A stretch of DNA of 64,000 bases from Streptomyces massasporeus. Lineage in GTDB: Bacteria; Actinomycetota; Actinomycetes; Streptomycetales; Streptomycetaceae. Position numbers and translations under genes: made by a program. This document shows, piece after piece, positions 1 to 7,743 of this stretch (positions within the stretch are counted from its first letter, which is position 1; each line of letters opens with the position of its first letter). A model generated the notes under the pieces. It was given only the letters and a program-made list of their open reading frames with translations, made no database searches and was not told the origin of the DNA. The stretch lies in the NCBI RefSeq assembly GCF_014648995.1, contig NZ_BMSE01000013.1, positions 124,001 through 188,000 of the forward strand, read 5' to 3'.

Positions 1-1111
1 GCGCCACCCGGTCCTGACCTTCGTCGGCCCCTACGAGGAGAAGCAGATCGGCGCCGCCATCCGCCGTGAGCTGCTGCGCGAGGGCCAGGTCTTCTACATC
101 CACAACCGCGTCGAGTCGATCGACCGCGCGGCGGCCCGGCTGCGCGAGATCGTCCCCGAGGCGCGCATCGCCACCGCCCACGGGCAGATGTCGGAACAGG
201 CGCTGGAGCAGGTCGTCGTCGACTTCTGGGAGAAGAAGTTCGACGTGCTGGTGTCCACGACGATCGTGGAGTCCGGCATCGACATCTCCAACGCCAACAC
301 CCTGATCGTGGAGCGCGGCGACAACTTCGGGCTCAGCCAGCTCCACCAGCTCCGCGGCCGGGTGGGCCGTGGCCGCGAGCGCGGCTACGCCTACTTCCTC
401 TACCCGCCGGAGAAGCCGCTGACCGAGACCGCGCACGAGCGGCTCGCGACCATCGCCCAGCACACCGAGATGGGCGCCGGCATGTACGTGGCCATGAAGG
501 ACCTGGAGATCCGCGGCGCGGGCAACCTCCTCGGCGGCGAGCAGTCCGGTCACATCGCGGGCGTCGGGTTCGACCTGTACGTGCGGATGGTCGGCGAGGC
601 CGTCGCGGACTACCGGCGCCAGCTGGAGACCGGCGAGATCGAGGAGGAGCCGCCGCTCGAGGTCAAGATCGAGCTGCCCGTCGACGCGCACGTCCCGCAC
701 GACTACGCGCCGGGCGAGCGCCTCCGCCTCCAGGCGTACCGCGCCATCGCCTCCGCCAACTCGGAGGAGGACATCAAGGCGGTCCGCGAGGAACTCGTCG
801 ACCGGTACGGCAAGCTGCCCGAACCGGTGGAGAATCTGCTGCTCGTCGCGGGCCTGCGCATGTTCGCGCGTGCGTGCGGCGTCGGCGAGATCGTGCTCCA
901 GGGCAACAACATCCGGTTCGCGCCGGTGGAGTTGCGCGAGTCGCAGGAGCTGCGGGTCAAGCGGCTGTACCCCGGGGTCGTCATCAAGCCGGCCGTGCAC
1001 CAGGTGCTGGTACCGCGCCCGAAGACCGCGAAGGTGGGCGGCAAGCCGCTGGTCGGTCGGGAACTGCTGGCGTGGGTCGGGGAGTTCCTGACGTCGGTGC
1101 TGGGGTCGTGA
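1..1111 (+). CDS. mfd: Transcription-repair coupling factor Mfd, C-terminal part
   Basis: This is the 3' part of mfd; the reading frame is open from the window edge, so about 370 of the usual roughly 1,150-1,180 residues are present. Mfd is a cytosolic DNA translocase that removes RNA polymerase stalled at DNA damage and recruits UvrA. Visible are superfamily-2 helicase motif V (STTIVESGIDIS) and motif VI (HQLRGRVGRGRERGYAYF), then the 'AGNLLGGEQSGHI' segment and the C-terminal TRCF domain (LRLQAYRAIA onward). The gene ends in VLGS. RecG has similar helicase motifs, but the AGNLLG segment and the C-terminal TRCF domain point to Mfd. Confidence 0.95.
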   Translation, partial: RHPVLTFVGPYEEKQIGAAIRRELLREGQVFYIHNRVESIDRAAARLREIVPEARIATAHGQMSEQALEQVVVDFWEKKFDVLVSTTIVESGIDISNANTLIVERGDNFGLSQLHQLRGRVGRGRERGYAYFLYPPEKPLTETAHERLATIAQHTEMGAGMYVAMKDLEIRGAGNLLGGEQSGHIAGVGFDLYVRMVGEAVADYRRQLETGEIEEEPPLEVKIELPVDAHVPHDYAPGERLRLQAYRAIASANSEEDIKAVREELVDRYGKLPEPVENLLLVAGLRMFARACGVGEIVLQGNNIRFAPVELRESQELRVKRLYPGVVIKPAVHQVLVPRPKTAKVGGKPLVGRELLAWVGEFLTSVLGS

Positions 1112-1121
1112 TGCGTCGGTG

Positions 1122-1146
1122 GCCGGGGTGTCGCTGACGCCCCGGC
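1122..1146 (+). terminator. Hairpin after mfd
   Basis: An 11-bp stem with one G-T pair (GCCGGGGTGTC / GACGCCCCGGC) and a 3-nt loop lies 11 bases after the mfd stop and before the end of the convergent MerR gene. It lacks a T run, as is common for Streptomyces terminators. Confidence 0.5.
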
Positions 1147-1161
1147 TCCGCTGAGGGTTGG

Positions 1162-1587
1162 TCAGGCCACCGGCCGTGCCTGTGTACCGGTTGCCTGGTG
1201 CGGCGGGGCCGCTGCGTGTGCGCTGACGCCGGCCTGACGCAGTGCCGTCGCAAGCCGGTCGCGCACGGCGACCTGCGCGGCGATACGGGCCTCCAGCACC
1301 GCGAGTCGGTCGGCGGCCACCTGCAGCCCCTTCTCGGAGGCGGGCCCGGCCGCGACGTCACCGTCCAGGCAGGGCAGGAACACCCGTGCGTCGTCGAGCG
1401 TCAGCCCCACGTCGAGCAGCTGCCGGATGTTGCGGACGCGCACGGCCGTAGCGGCGTCGTACAGGCGATAGCCGTTCGCGGCCCGTTCGGAGGAGATGAG
1501 GCCCGTCTGCTCGTAGTGACGCAGGGCGCGTGCTGACGTGCCGGTCGCGTCGGCGAGTTCACCGATCCGCATACGAGGTGCTGCCAT
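1162..1587 (-). CDS. MerR family transcriptional regulator
   Basis: A 141-aa MerR-type regulator. The N-terminal winged HTH is clear (MRIGELADATGTSARALRHYEQ, then RLYDAATAVRVRNIRQL), followed by the dimerisation helix and a 'FLPCLDG' motif whose cysteine is a candidate redox or electrophile sensor. Start: the ATG at 1587 is chosen; an in-frame ATG at 1602 (MTLTP...) lies inside an operator-like 11-mer, and a third at 1572 would begin exactly at MRIGEL. No good ribosome binding site is seen, so it may be leaderless. It lies downstream of the SDR gene on the same strand, but a repeat array separates them. The regulator at 60346 is a relative with the same LPC motif. Confidence 0.85.
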   Translation of the reverse strand: MAAPRMRIGELADATGTSARALRHYEQTGLISSERAANGYRLYDAATAVRVRNIRQLLDVGLTLDDARVFLPCLDGDVAAGPASEKGLQVAADRLAVLEARIAAQVAVRDRLATALRQAGVSAHAAAPPHQATGTQARPVA

Positions 1588-1590
1588 GGG

Positions 1591-1601
1591 CGTCAGTGTC
1601 A
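1591..1601 (-). promoter_or_regulatory. Operator-like half site at the MerR start
   Basis: The 11-mer CGTCAGTGTCA is identical to 2618-2628 in the operator before the SDR gene. It sits just upstream of the chosen MerR start at 1587, which suggests autoregulation. That role is inferred. Confidence 0.4.
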
Positions 1602-1830
1602 TGTGACGACCGCGCCGCCGTCCACCGGATGCGGGCCGAGCGTCAGCGTCACGTGACGGCCGCGCCGCCCCCCGGAGGACCACGCCGCGCATCGGTTTCA
1701 TGCGACCACCGCGCCGCCCCCCCCCGGAGGACCACGCCGCGCATCGGTCTCATGCGACCACCGCGCCGCCCCCCCCCGGAGGACCACGCCGCGCATCGGT
1801 TTCATGCGACCACCGCGCCGCCGTCCACCG
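1599..1830. repeat. Tandem array of about 50-52 bp units derived from the SDR 3' end
   Basis: Units beginning TCAYGYGACSRCCGCGCCGCC start at 1599, 1649, 1698, 1750 and 1802 (spacings 50, 49, 52, 52). The unit at 1802 is the true end of the SDR gene: the TCA is its stop codon in reverse, followed by codons for the terminal GGAVVA. The 1698 and 1750 units are nearly identical and share a run of eight or nine C. The 1599 unit also matches the SDR end at GTCCACCGG. The array therefore looks like repeated copying of the gene's 3' end into the gap before the MerR gene. Confidence 0.8.
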
Positions 1831-2596
1831 GAAGGATCACGCCGGTGATGAACGAGGCCCGCGGCGACGCCAGTCGGGCGATCGCCCACGCCACCTCCTC
1901 GGGGCGGCCGATCCGGCCGAGCGGCGTGTGGTCGAGCTGCCACGCGCGGATCGCGGCCTGTTGCTCGGGGGCGAGACCGGCGTGGTCGCCGATGGGGGTG
2001 TCGATCGCGCCCGGCGCCACGGCGGCGACCCGGATTCCGAGCGGCGCGAGCTCCACCGCCCAACTGCGGGTGAGCACCTCCAGGGCCGCCTTCCCGGCCG
2101 CGTACAGGGAATTGCCGGGCCAGCCGCGCTGCCCCACCGACGTCGTGACATTCACGATGACACCTCGGCTGTCCTCCAGCGCCGGGAGCGCCGCCTGGGT
2201 GAGCAGGACCGGGGCGAGGAGGTTCGTCGCGAGGAGAGGGTCGACGGTGGCGCGCGTGTAGGTGCGCAACGACCGGCCGTTGACGAGGCCGGCGTTGTTC
2301 ACCAGGACGTCCAGACGGCCGTGCCGGTCGAGTGCCGTACGGACGACGGTCTCCGGGCCGTCGGCGGCCGTGATGTCGGCGACGAGCGGGCTGATGCGGG
2401 ACGGGTCATGTCCGGCGGTCTCGACGAGGGGCGCCTCGCGGCGGCCCACCGCCACGACGTGTGCGCCCTCGTCGGCGAAGGCGTGCGCGGTGGCACGGCC
2501 TATGCCGCTACCGGCGCCGGTGACGAGTACGGTCCGCGGGGCCGTCCGCGCGTTCGGCCCGTTCTGCTGCCTGGTCCTCGGATACGGGGTTGCCAT
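1802..2596 (-). CDS. Short-chain dehydrogenase/reductase
   Basis: A 264-aa classical SDR, expected to be a cytosolic NAD(P)-dependent oxidoreductase; substrate unknown. The cofactor motif TGAGSGIG is near the N-terminus, followed by NNAG, the active-site YAAGK (YxxxK) and the PGAIDTP loop; the C-terminus (GVILPVDGGAVV) is typical of the family. The ATG at 2596 is chosen because it lies just after a MerR-type operator at 2610-2633; the upstream in-frame extension would run through that operator. The gene is probably controlled by the MerR regulator encoded at 1162-1587. Its 3' end has been copied into the tandem array that follows. Confidence 0.9.
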   Translation of the reverse strand: MATPYPRTRQQNGPNARTAPRTVLVTGAGSGIGRATAHAFADEGAHVVAVGRREAPLVETAGHDPSRISPLVADITAADGPETVVRTALDRHGRLDVLVNNAGLVNGRSLRTYTRATVDPLLATNLLAPVLLTQAALPALEDSRGVIVNVTTSVGQRGWPGNSLYAAGKAALEVLTRSWAVELAPLGIRVAAVAPGAIDTPIGDHAGLAPEQQAAIRAWQLDHTPLGRIGRPEEVAWAIARLASPRASFITGVILPVDGGAVVA

Positions 2597-2609
2597 GCGG
2601 TGATCGTCC

Positions 2610-2633
2610 GACCCTGACGTCAGTGTCAAGGTC
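2610..2633 (-). promoter_or_regulatory. MerR-type operator before the SDR gene
   Basis: A dyad with arms GACCCTGAC and GTCAAGGTC around a 6-base centre. Its core CTGACGTCAGTGTCAA (2614-2629) differs at only two positions from the reverse complement of the operator at 60309-60324, which lies before another MerR gene. Dyads of this sort between stretched -35 and -10 boxes are typical MerR targets. Confidence 0.7.
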
Positions 2634-2656
2634 AAGCGGGTGCGGCACCCGGGCTG

Positions 2657-3259
2657 CTACTCGCCGGCGCGGAACAGCATCGTCGCCAGCTCGCGGAAGA
2701 CCTCCTCGGGGTCCTGGTCGCCCACCGGGCCGTCGAGGTTGTGGCTGAGCAGCAGCGTGGCGAAGCCGTGGGCCAGGGACCAGGCGGCGACACCGGCGAG
2801 TCGGGCATCGGTGCCGCGGCCCTCCGGCGGCACGGCCGTGACGGCGTCGCGCAGGGCGTCACCGGCGAGGGCACGGGCGGTGGCCAGTTCCAGGTCGCCG
2901 TCGCGCAGCAGTCCGGGCGCGAACATCACCTGGAAGTGGGCCGGATGCTCCCGCGCGAAACGCACGTAGTGCACGCCCGCCCCCTGCAGGTCCGCCGCCT
3001 CTCTGAGCGTGGTCGCGAGCAGCCCGAAGCCTTCGGCGGCGATCGCCGTGAGGAGCCCCGCGCGGTCCTTGAAGTGGTGGGCCGGCGCGGCGTGCGAGAC
3101 ACCGGCGCGGCGGGCGAGGTCGCGCAGACTCAGCGCGGACGGACCGTCCGCCGCGATCACGTCGAGGGCGGCGCCGAGGATGGCGCGGCGCAGGTCACCG
3201 TGGTGGTACGGGCGGTCGGCAGGCTTCTTTTCGCCCGCCGGTGTCTTGCTGGAGCTCAT
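2657..3259 (-). CDS. TetR family transcriptional regulator
   Basis: A 200-aa TetR-type repressor. The N-terminal HTH (ILGAALDVIAADGPSALSL, then RDLARRAGVSHAAPAHHFKD) spans about residues 20-70. The ligand-binding domain follows, with 'AREHPAHFQVMF' and 'LAHGFATLLLSHNL' resembling the WHG-type C-terminal domain. The start at ATG 3259 gives the usual length and leaves two palindromes (3281-3295, 3315-3329) upstream, between this gene and the divergent gene at 3392. It probably represses itself and that neighbour. The SDR gene lies 60 bp downstream but has its own operator. Confidence 0.9.
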   Translation of the reverse strand: MSSSKTPAGEKKPADRPYHHGDLRRAILGAALDVIAADGPSALSLRDLARRAGVSHAAPAHHFKDRAGLLTAIAAEGFGLLATTLREAADLQGAGVHYVRFAREHPAHFQVMFAPGLLRDGDLELATARALAGDALRDAVTAVPPEGRGTDARLAGVAAWSLAHGFATLLLSHNLDGPVGDQDPEEVFRELATMLFRAGE

Positions 3260-3280
3260 GGTCAGGAGCGTACGCCGAAT

Positions 3281-3295
3281 CTTGTCGTTGACAAG
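3281..3295. promoter_or_regulatory. TetR operator 1
   Basis: Perfect inverted repeat CTTGTCGTTGACAAG (6-bp arms, 3-bp centre), 21 bp upstream of the TetR start. The TTGACA-like content suggests it overlaps a -35 box. Confidence 0.75.
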
Positions 3296-3314
3296 TTGAG
3301 TGGGCTCGGGCAAT

Positions 3315-3329
3315 CTTGTCAGTGACAAG
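3315..3329. promoter_or_regulatory. TetR operator 2
   Basis: Perfect inverted repeat CTTGTCAGTGACAAG with the same arms as operator 1 and a centre 34 bp away. It lies on the side of the divergent gene at 3392, so the regulator can control both directions. Confidence 0.75.
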
Positions 3330-3391
3330 TTATGCGGGGCCGGAAGTGATGGGGTCACGCCTGCGGGATCGGGCACGAGTGGAGGTACGCC

Positions 3392-4306
3392 ATGCCGGAA
3401 CAGGTCACTGAGATCGACGAGGGCGCCGGGGTGCGGGGAAGCGGTGTGGAGCCGGTCCGCGTTCGGCGGATGTGGCACCTGCTGGAGCCCTTGCATGCCG
3501 TGTTGTACTACGCGCCGGAGGCATTCGAGGAGGCGTCCGCCCTCGGGTACGGCACGGACGAGCGCTGGCCCAGCTACTTCCCCTACCGTGCCGCCCCGTT
3601 GGGCGAGGTCGGGCCGGAGCAGGTGACCTCGGCCTTCTACAGCTTCAGTCCGCGCATGGTCGCCGAGCACGTCGAACCGGCGTGGCGGATCGCGAGCCCC
3701 GCCGAGGTGATCGAGGCGAGGACGCGGGCGGTCGACAGGGCCTACCGCGCCCTGTTCGGCGACCGGGTGACCGGCCCCGAGCTGGCGGAGGCCGCCCGGC
3801 TCGCCCGGCGAGCGGCAGAAGCCGCGGACACGGCCGCGCGTCCACTGGCCACCGCCAACGCCGCGCTTGACTGGCCGCAGGCCCCGCACCTGCAGCTCTG
3901 GCACGCGGCGACGATCCTGCGCGAGCACCGCGGCGACGGCCACCTCGCGGCCCTGCTCGCGGCGGGCCTGGATCCCGTGGAGTCGCTCGTCTCCTTCGCC
4001 GCGATAGGCGCCGCGTCGGTGGAACGCTTCGAGAGTCGCGGTTGGAGTCCGCAGGAGTGGACGGCCGCGCGTGGCCGTCTGGCCGCCAGGGGACTGGTCG
4101 GCGTGGACGGCGCGGCCACGGAGGCGGGCCGGGCCCTGCGCCGGAGCGTGGAGCAGCGCACCGACCAACTGGCCGCCGGCCCATGGCAGTCCCTCGGCCC
4201 CGCCGGCACCGACCGTCTCGCCGAGCTGCTGGGTGACTTCTGGGTCGCGGTCCTGGCGTCGGGCCTGCTGCCTTCGGAAACGACGTTGGGTATAGGCAAG
4301 GTCTGA
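3392..4306 (+). CDS. SCO6745-like conserved protein
   Basis: A 304-aa protein that I recognise as resembling the actinobacterial SCO6745/SalK-like family, whose biochemical role is not established. It is mostly helical and alanine-rich. Visible family-like blocks are 'RRMWHLLEPLHAVLYYAPE', 'YFPYRAAPLG' and 'TSAFYSFSPRMV' in the N-terminal third, and a C-terminal region that reads like a small winged-helix fold ('WTAARGRLAARGLVGVDG'). There is no signal peptide or membrane segment. The ATG at 3392 follows GGAGG. It is divergent from the TetR gene and shares its two operators, so it is the likely regulated target. Confidence 0.7.
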   Translation: MPEQVTEIDEGAGVRGSGVEPVRVRRMWHLLEPLHAVLYYAPEAFEEASALGYGTDERWPSYFPYRAAPLGEVGPEQVTSAFYSFSPRMVAEHVEPAWRIASPAEVIEARTRAVDRAYRALFGDRVTGPELAEAARLARRAAEAADTAARPLATANAALDWPQAPHLQLWHAATILREHRGDGHLAALLAAGLDPVESLVSFAAIGAASVERFESRGWSPQEWTAARGRLAARGLVGVDGAATEAGRALRRSVEQRTDQLAAGPWQSLGPAGTDRLAELLGDFWVAVLASGLLPSETTLGIGKV

Positions 4307-4361
4307 GCACCGGGCGCACGGGCGAGTTCCGACCGGAGGAGAATGACTCCGGACGCAAGAA

Positions 4362-4427
4362 GTGAAGCCGCCCGCAGCGGATACACGCGAAGCCGCGCGC
4401 CGCAGACATACGTGAAGCCGCCCGCAG
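4362..4427. repeat. Three 25-bp direct repeats
   Basis: Copies of GTGAAGCCGCCCGCAG start at 4362, 4387 (diverged) and 4412, with exact 25-bp spacing, in the gap between the convergent genes ending at 4306 and 4472. They could be a regulator array or a slippage product. Confidence 0.65.
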
Positions 4428-4471
4428 GACAGATCCATGGGTCTCCGCGGACGGCCTCGGAGTCGGAGGCC

Positions 4472-4657
4472 TTACTGCTGTTCGGGCCGTTCCCGGTCGC
4501 GGTCCATGCCCAGCGAGCCCTCGACGCGCTGCTGGCCGGAGTCGACCTGGTCTTCGTACTTGCCGCCGGTCCTCTCGTTGATCCGCTCTTCCGCGGTGTC
4601 AGAGCCCTGCTTGCCCTTGTTCCGCGCCTGGCTCTTGAACTTGTCGAAGATGCCCAT
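4472..4657 (-). CDS. Small antitoxin-like protein (MT0933/Rv0909-type)
   Basis: A 61-aa hydrophilic protein beginning MGIFDKFKSQARNKGKQ and containing TGGKYEDQVDSGQQRVEG. This pattern (short amphipathic start, then TGGKY-D-Q-D) matches the actinobacterial MT0933_antitox family. The ATG at 4657 is preceded by GGAGGGAGC, a strong ribosome binding site. No toxin gene lies next to it, and family members of this kind in Streptomyces are usually solitary, so a true antitoxin role is doubtful. The C-terminus is very rich in D, E, R and Q and probably disordered. Confidence 0.75.
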   Translation of the reverse strand: MGIFDKFKSQARNKGKQGSDTAEERINERTGGKYEDQVDSGQQRVEGSLGMDRDRERPEQQ

Positions 4658-4818
4658 GCAAAGCTCCCTCCGGAGGTGACTCAGAACCGACGATACGCGC
4701 GAGATGCGAAGAATGCGCATTGAGGCCCGATGTGGTCTGAACCTCTTCCTCGCTACCGTGGGACCGGGCGCGGGCCGCCCGTGCCGGAGCGGAACAGACA
4801 GACAGAGGAGGGCGCAGG

Positions 4819-5595
4819 GTGACGCGTCTGAGGGGCGGGGCGGCACTGGCTGTCGCGATGGTGTTCACCGGTTCGGCACTGGCCGGCTGCGAGGGTTTGA
4901 CCCCGCCCGCGGACGGCGGTGGATCCTCCGCTTCCGGCGCCCCGGCCGCCGGCGACGGACGCGCCGCGAACCCGCTGGACAACCCGGACGGCACCAGGCC
5001 GGGACTGGCGGCGGTCACCTCCGGCGCGGACAAGGAGAGGGCACGCGCCCTGATCGAGAAGGTGGCGACGAAAGGCCGCGGCCCCAGGACGGGCTACGAA
5101 CGGGACAAGTTCGGCTACGCCTGGATGGACTCGGCGCCACGTGACGTCCCCTTCTCCCACAACGGCTGCGACTCGCGGAACGACCTCCTGAAGCGAGACG
5201 GGGACGACCTGCGTTTCCGCGCGGGATCGGACTGCGTCGTCACCTCGCTGACGCTGCACGACCCCTACACCGGGAAGATCATCGAGTGGACCAAGTCCCA
5301 TGCGATCAAGGTCCAGATAGACCACGTCATGCCGTTGTCGTACGACTGGCAGATGGGCGCCTCGCGCTGGACGAAGGACAAGCGGGAGTCCATCGCCAAC
5401 GACCCACTCAACCTCGTCCCGGTGGACGGGCCGACGAACGGCTCGAAGGGGGACTCCGGTCCGGCGTCCTGGCTGCCCCCGAACAAGCAGATCCGCTGCG
5501 CCTACTCGGTGCGCTTCGCCCAGGTGTCGCTGAAGTACGAACTCCCCGTGACGGCGGCCGACAAGGAGATGATGCTGAAGCAGTGCGGCGGGTAG
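4819..5595 (+). CDS. Secreted HNH/DUF1524-type nuclease-like lipoprotein
   Basis: A 258-aa exported protein. The N-terminus has a signal peptide ending in the lipobox LAGC (Cys at about residue 24), so it should be a lipoprotein. After a linker comes a DUF1524/HNH endonuclease-like domain with 'IDHVMPLSYDWQMGA' (the catalytic D-H pair), 'NDPLNLVPVDGPTNGSKGD' and 'WLPPNKQIRCAYSVRF'. Four cysteines in the mature domain could form disulphides. Start GTG 4819. Such proteins are common in Streptomyces and are presumed extracellular nucleases; the substrate is not known. No immunity gene is seen beside it. Confidence 0.85.
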   Translation: MTRLRGGAALAVAMVFTGSALAGCEGLTPPADGGGSSASGAPAAGDGRAANPLDNPDGTRPGLAAVTSGADKERARALIEKVATKGRGPRTGYERDKFGYAWMDSAPRDVPFSHNGCDSRNDLLKRDGDDLRFRAGSDCVVTSLTLHDPYTGKIIEWTKSHAIKVQIDHVMPLSYDWQMGASRWTKDKRESIANDPLNLVPVDGPTNGSKGDSGPASWLPPNKQIRCAYSVRFAQVSLKYELPVTAADKEMMLKQCGG

Positions 5596-5640
5596 GGCCC
5601 CTGTCCGGTGGGCAGTTGACGTCGAGCGGAGAGTGACCGG

Positions 5641-6864
5641 ATGCCGAGTGGACTCATCGCGCTGGCACTCGGCGGTTTCGGTATCGGTCTGACCGAGTTC
5701 CTGATCGCCGGGCTGCTGCCGCAGGTGGCATCGAGTTTCGCGGTGTCCGAGGCGGCCGCCGGCTGGCTGATCTCGGGCTACGCGTTGAGTGTCGCGGTCG
5801 GCGCGATCGCCCTGACCGCGGCGACGGCACGGCTGCCCCGGAAGCACATCCTGGTCGGCCTGGTGGCGCTGTTCGTCATCGGCAACCTGCTGTCCGCGGT
5901 CGCACCGAACTATCAGGTGATGCTGCTCGGACGGATCGTGGCGGCGATGTGCCACGGCTCGTTCTTCGGCATCGGGTCCCTGGTCGCGCGCAGCCTGGTC
6001 GCACCGGAGAAGAAGTCCCAGGCGGTGGCGGTCATGTTCGCCGGGCTGACGGTCGCGAACGTGCTGGGTGTGCCCTTCGGTGCACTGGTCGGCGAGCGGT
6101 GGGGCTGGCGAGCGGCCTTCTGGGCGGTCACGGCGATCGGCCTGCTCGCGCTGGCGGGAATCGCCGCGCTGGTCCCCTCCTGGGCGGGCCGGGTGCGGCC
6201 GGCAGCAGAAGCCGGGCGGGCGACAGGGGCCGGAGCGGAGCGAATACCGCCCAGCGGCCTGGCGCAGCAGCTCCGTGCCTTCCGCTCTTGGCAGGTCTGG
6301 CTGACGCTGGTGGCCACCGCCCTGAGCTACGGCGGGATGTTCGGCGCGTTCAGCTACATCGCCTACACGTTCACCGAAGTGAGCGGCTTCGCCTCCGAGG
6401 ACCTCGCCTGGCTGCTGATGGTCTACGGCGTCGGACTGGTCGTGGGGAACCTGGTCGGAGGGCGCGCGGCCGACCGCGACCGCGACCGGGCCCTCGTCCT
6501 CGCCCTGCTCGGACTCGCCCTCACCCTGGCCCTGTTCGGGCTGCTGGCGGACCGCGGCACCGCCTCGGTGGTCCTCGTCTTCCTCATGGGCGTGACCGGG
6601 TTCGCCAGTGTGCCCGGCATGATCACTCGGGTCACCGACTTCGCCCACGGGGCGGCCTTGGCGGCGAGCGCCAACGTGTCCGCGTCCAACGTCGGCAATG
6701 CGCTGGGCGCCTGGCTCGGGGGCGTGGCCATCTCCGCGGGTCTCGGGTACACGGCACCGCTGTACGTGGGGGCCGGGATCGTTCTGATGTCCGTGGCCGT
6801 CATGGTGGTTGCCGCGCAGCGTGCCAGGTCGTCCCAGGCGGTAGACCGGGTGCCCGCTCGGTAA
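5641..6864 (+). CDS. MFS transporter, DHA1-like exporter
   Basis: A 407-aa inner-membrane protein with about 12 hydrophobic segments in two six-helix halves. The central loop (about residues 180-200) is charged. Motifs fit the drug:H+ antiporter (DHA1, Cmx/AraJ-like) group: 'GFGIGLTEFLIAGLLPQV' in TM1, 'GYALSVAVGA' in TM2 and 'GRIVAAMCHGSFFGI' in TM4. It probably exports a small hydrophobic compound; chloramphenicol-type efflux is possible from family resemblance only. The ATG follows GGAGAG. The preceding gene ends 45 bp upstream, so the two could be co-transcribed. Confidence 0.85.
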   Translation: MPSGLIALALGGFGIGLTEFLIAGLLPQVASSFAVSEAAAGWLISGYALSVAVGAIALTAATARLPRKHILVGLVALFVIGNLLSAVAPNYQVMLLGRIVAAMCHGSFFGIGSLVARSLVAPEKKSQAVAVMFAGLTVANVLGVPFGALVGERWGWRAAFWAVTAIGLLALAGIAALVPSWAGRVRPAAEAGRATGAGAERIPPSGLAQQLRAFRSWQVWLTLVATALSYGGMFGAFSYIAYTFTEVSGFASEDLAWLLMVYGVGLVVGNLVGGRAADRDRDRALVLALLGLALTLALFGLLADRGTASVVLVFLMGVTGFASVPGMITRVTDFAHGAALAASANVSASNVGNALGAWLGGVAISAGLGYTAPLYVGAGIVLMSVAVMVVAAQRARSSQAVDRVPAR

Positions 6865-6905
6865 TTCGGTTCCGTGGGTCCGCCGCCCCTGCCTACCGTG
6901 ATCAC

Positions 6906-7649
6906 ATGCAGCCGAAGATATCGAGCCTCGCCGACCGTCCGGACATGCTGGAGCGGGTCGTAGGGATGGCGGACAGCTGGCCGGAGTTCGTGATCCAGGA
7001 CCTCGTGGGTGCCGCCCACTTCCCGCGGATCGCCGCCGAACTGCCGGAGTACGTCCTGTTCGCCGAGGACGAGCGGGGCGAGGTCGTGGCGAACGCCTAC
7101 AGCGTGCCGTTCGCCCTCGGAGCCGAACACCGCGGCCGGCTGCCGGCCAACGGCTGGGACACGGTGCTGGTGTGGGCCTTCTCCGATCTGCGGCGCGGAG
7201 TCCGGCCCGACACCGTCAGCGCGATCTCGGTCTCCATAGCCCCGCAGGCACAGGGGCGCGGCCTGTCCGGGGTGATGCTCTCGGCCATGCGGGACAACGC
7301 CCGGGCCCGCGGCTTCCGCGAAGTCGTCGCCCCGGTCCGCCCCAACGCCAAGCACCTCGAACCGCACACGCCGATGGAGGAGTACGCCCACCGTGTCCGC
7401 CCCGACGGCCTGCCCCAGGACCCGTGGCTGCGCGTCCACGCCCGGGCCGGGGCCACCATCGACTCGGTGGCCCCGGCGTCCATGACGGTGGCCGCCTCGC
7501 TCGCGGACTGGCGTCGCTGGACGGGCCTGCCCTTCGACACCGACGGCGACATCGAGGTGCCGGGCGGTCTGGTGCCGGTGCGCTGCGAGGTGGAGCGCGG
7601 GTACGCGGTGTACGTCGAGCCCAACGTGTGGATGCGGCACCCCCTGTAG
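6906..7649 (+). CDS. GNAT-like acetyltransferase
   Basis: A 247-aa cytosolic protein with a GNAT-like core. The acetyl-CoA pyrophosphate-binding loop appears as 'SIAPQAQGRGLSGVMLSAMR' (Q-x-x-G-x-G/A pattern, about residues 110-128). An upstream strand carries 'ISVS' and a downstream segment reads 'GFREVVAPVRPNAKH'. The C-terminal 80 residues are an extension not needed for the core fold. The start at ATG 6906 gives a full N-terminus. The acceptor substrate cannot be inferred. It lies 41 bp after the MFS gene on the same strand and may belong to the same transcript. Confidence 0.7.
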   Translation: MQPKISSLADRPDMLERVVGMADSWPEFVIQDLVGAAHFPRIAAELPEYVLFAEDERGEVVANAYSVPFALGAEHRGRLPANGWDTVLVWAFSDLRRGVRPDTVSAISVSIAPQAQGRGLSGVMLSAMRDNARARGFREVVAPVRPNAKHLEPHTPMEEYAHRVRPDGLPQDPWLRVHARAGATIDSVAPASMTVAASLADWRRWTGLPFDTDGDIEVPGGLVPVRCEVERGYAVYVEPNVWMRHPL

Positions 7650-7743
7650 TCGGTACCCCTGCAGGACGCGACGGACGGTACGGCCTACGACGGTCCGCGG
7701 GCGGGCTGTTCACACGAAGTGATCAGCATGACAACGGTTCGGT

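Noticed and set aside
1599..1830. CRISPR array
   Set aside because: Units are continuous tandem copies without spacers, and there are no cas genes anywhere in the window.
4819..5595. Secreted toxin with immunity partner
   Set aside because: The HNH-like lipoprotein has no immunity gene or toxin-delivery domain next to it; it fits the common exported nuclease type better.
4753..6648. Long minus-strand frame opposite the HNH lipoprotein and MFS genes
   Set aside because: Low-complexity Arg/Gly/Asp-rich product antisense to two genes with clear motifs.
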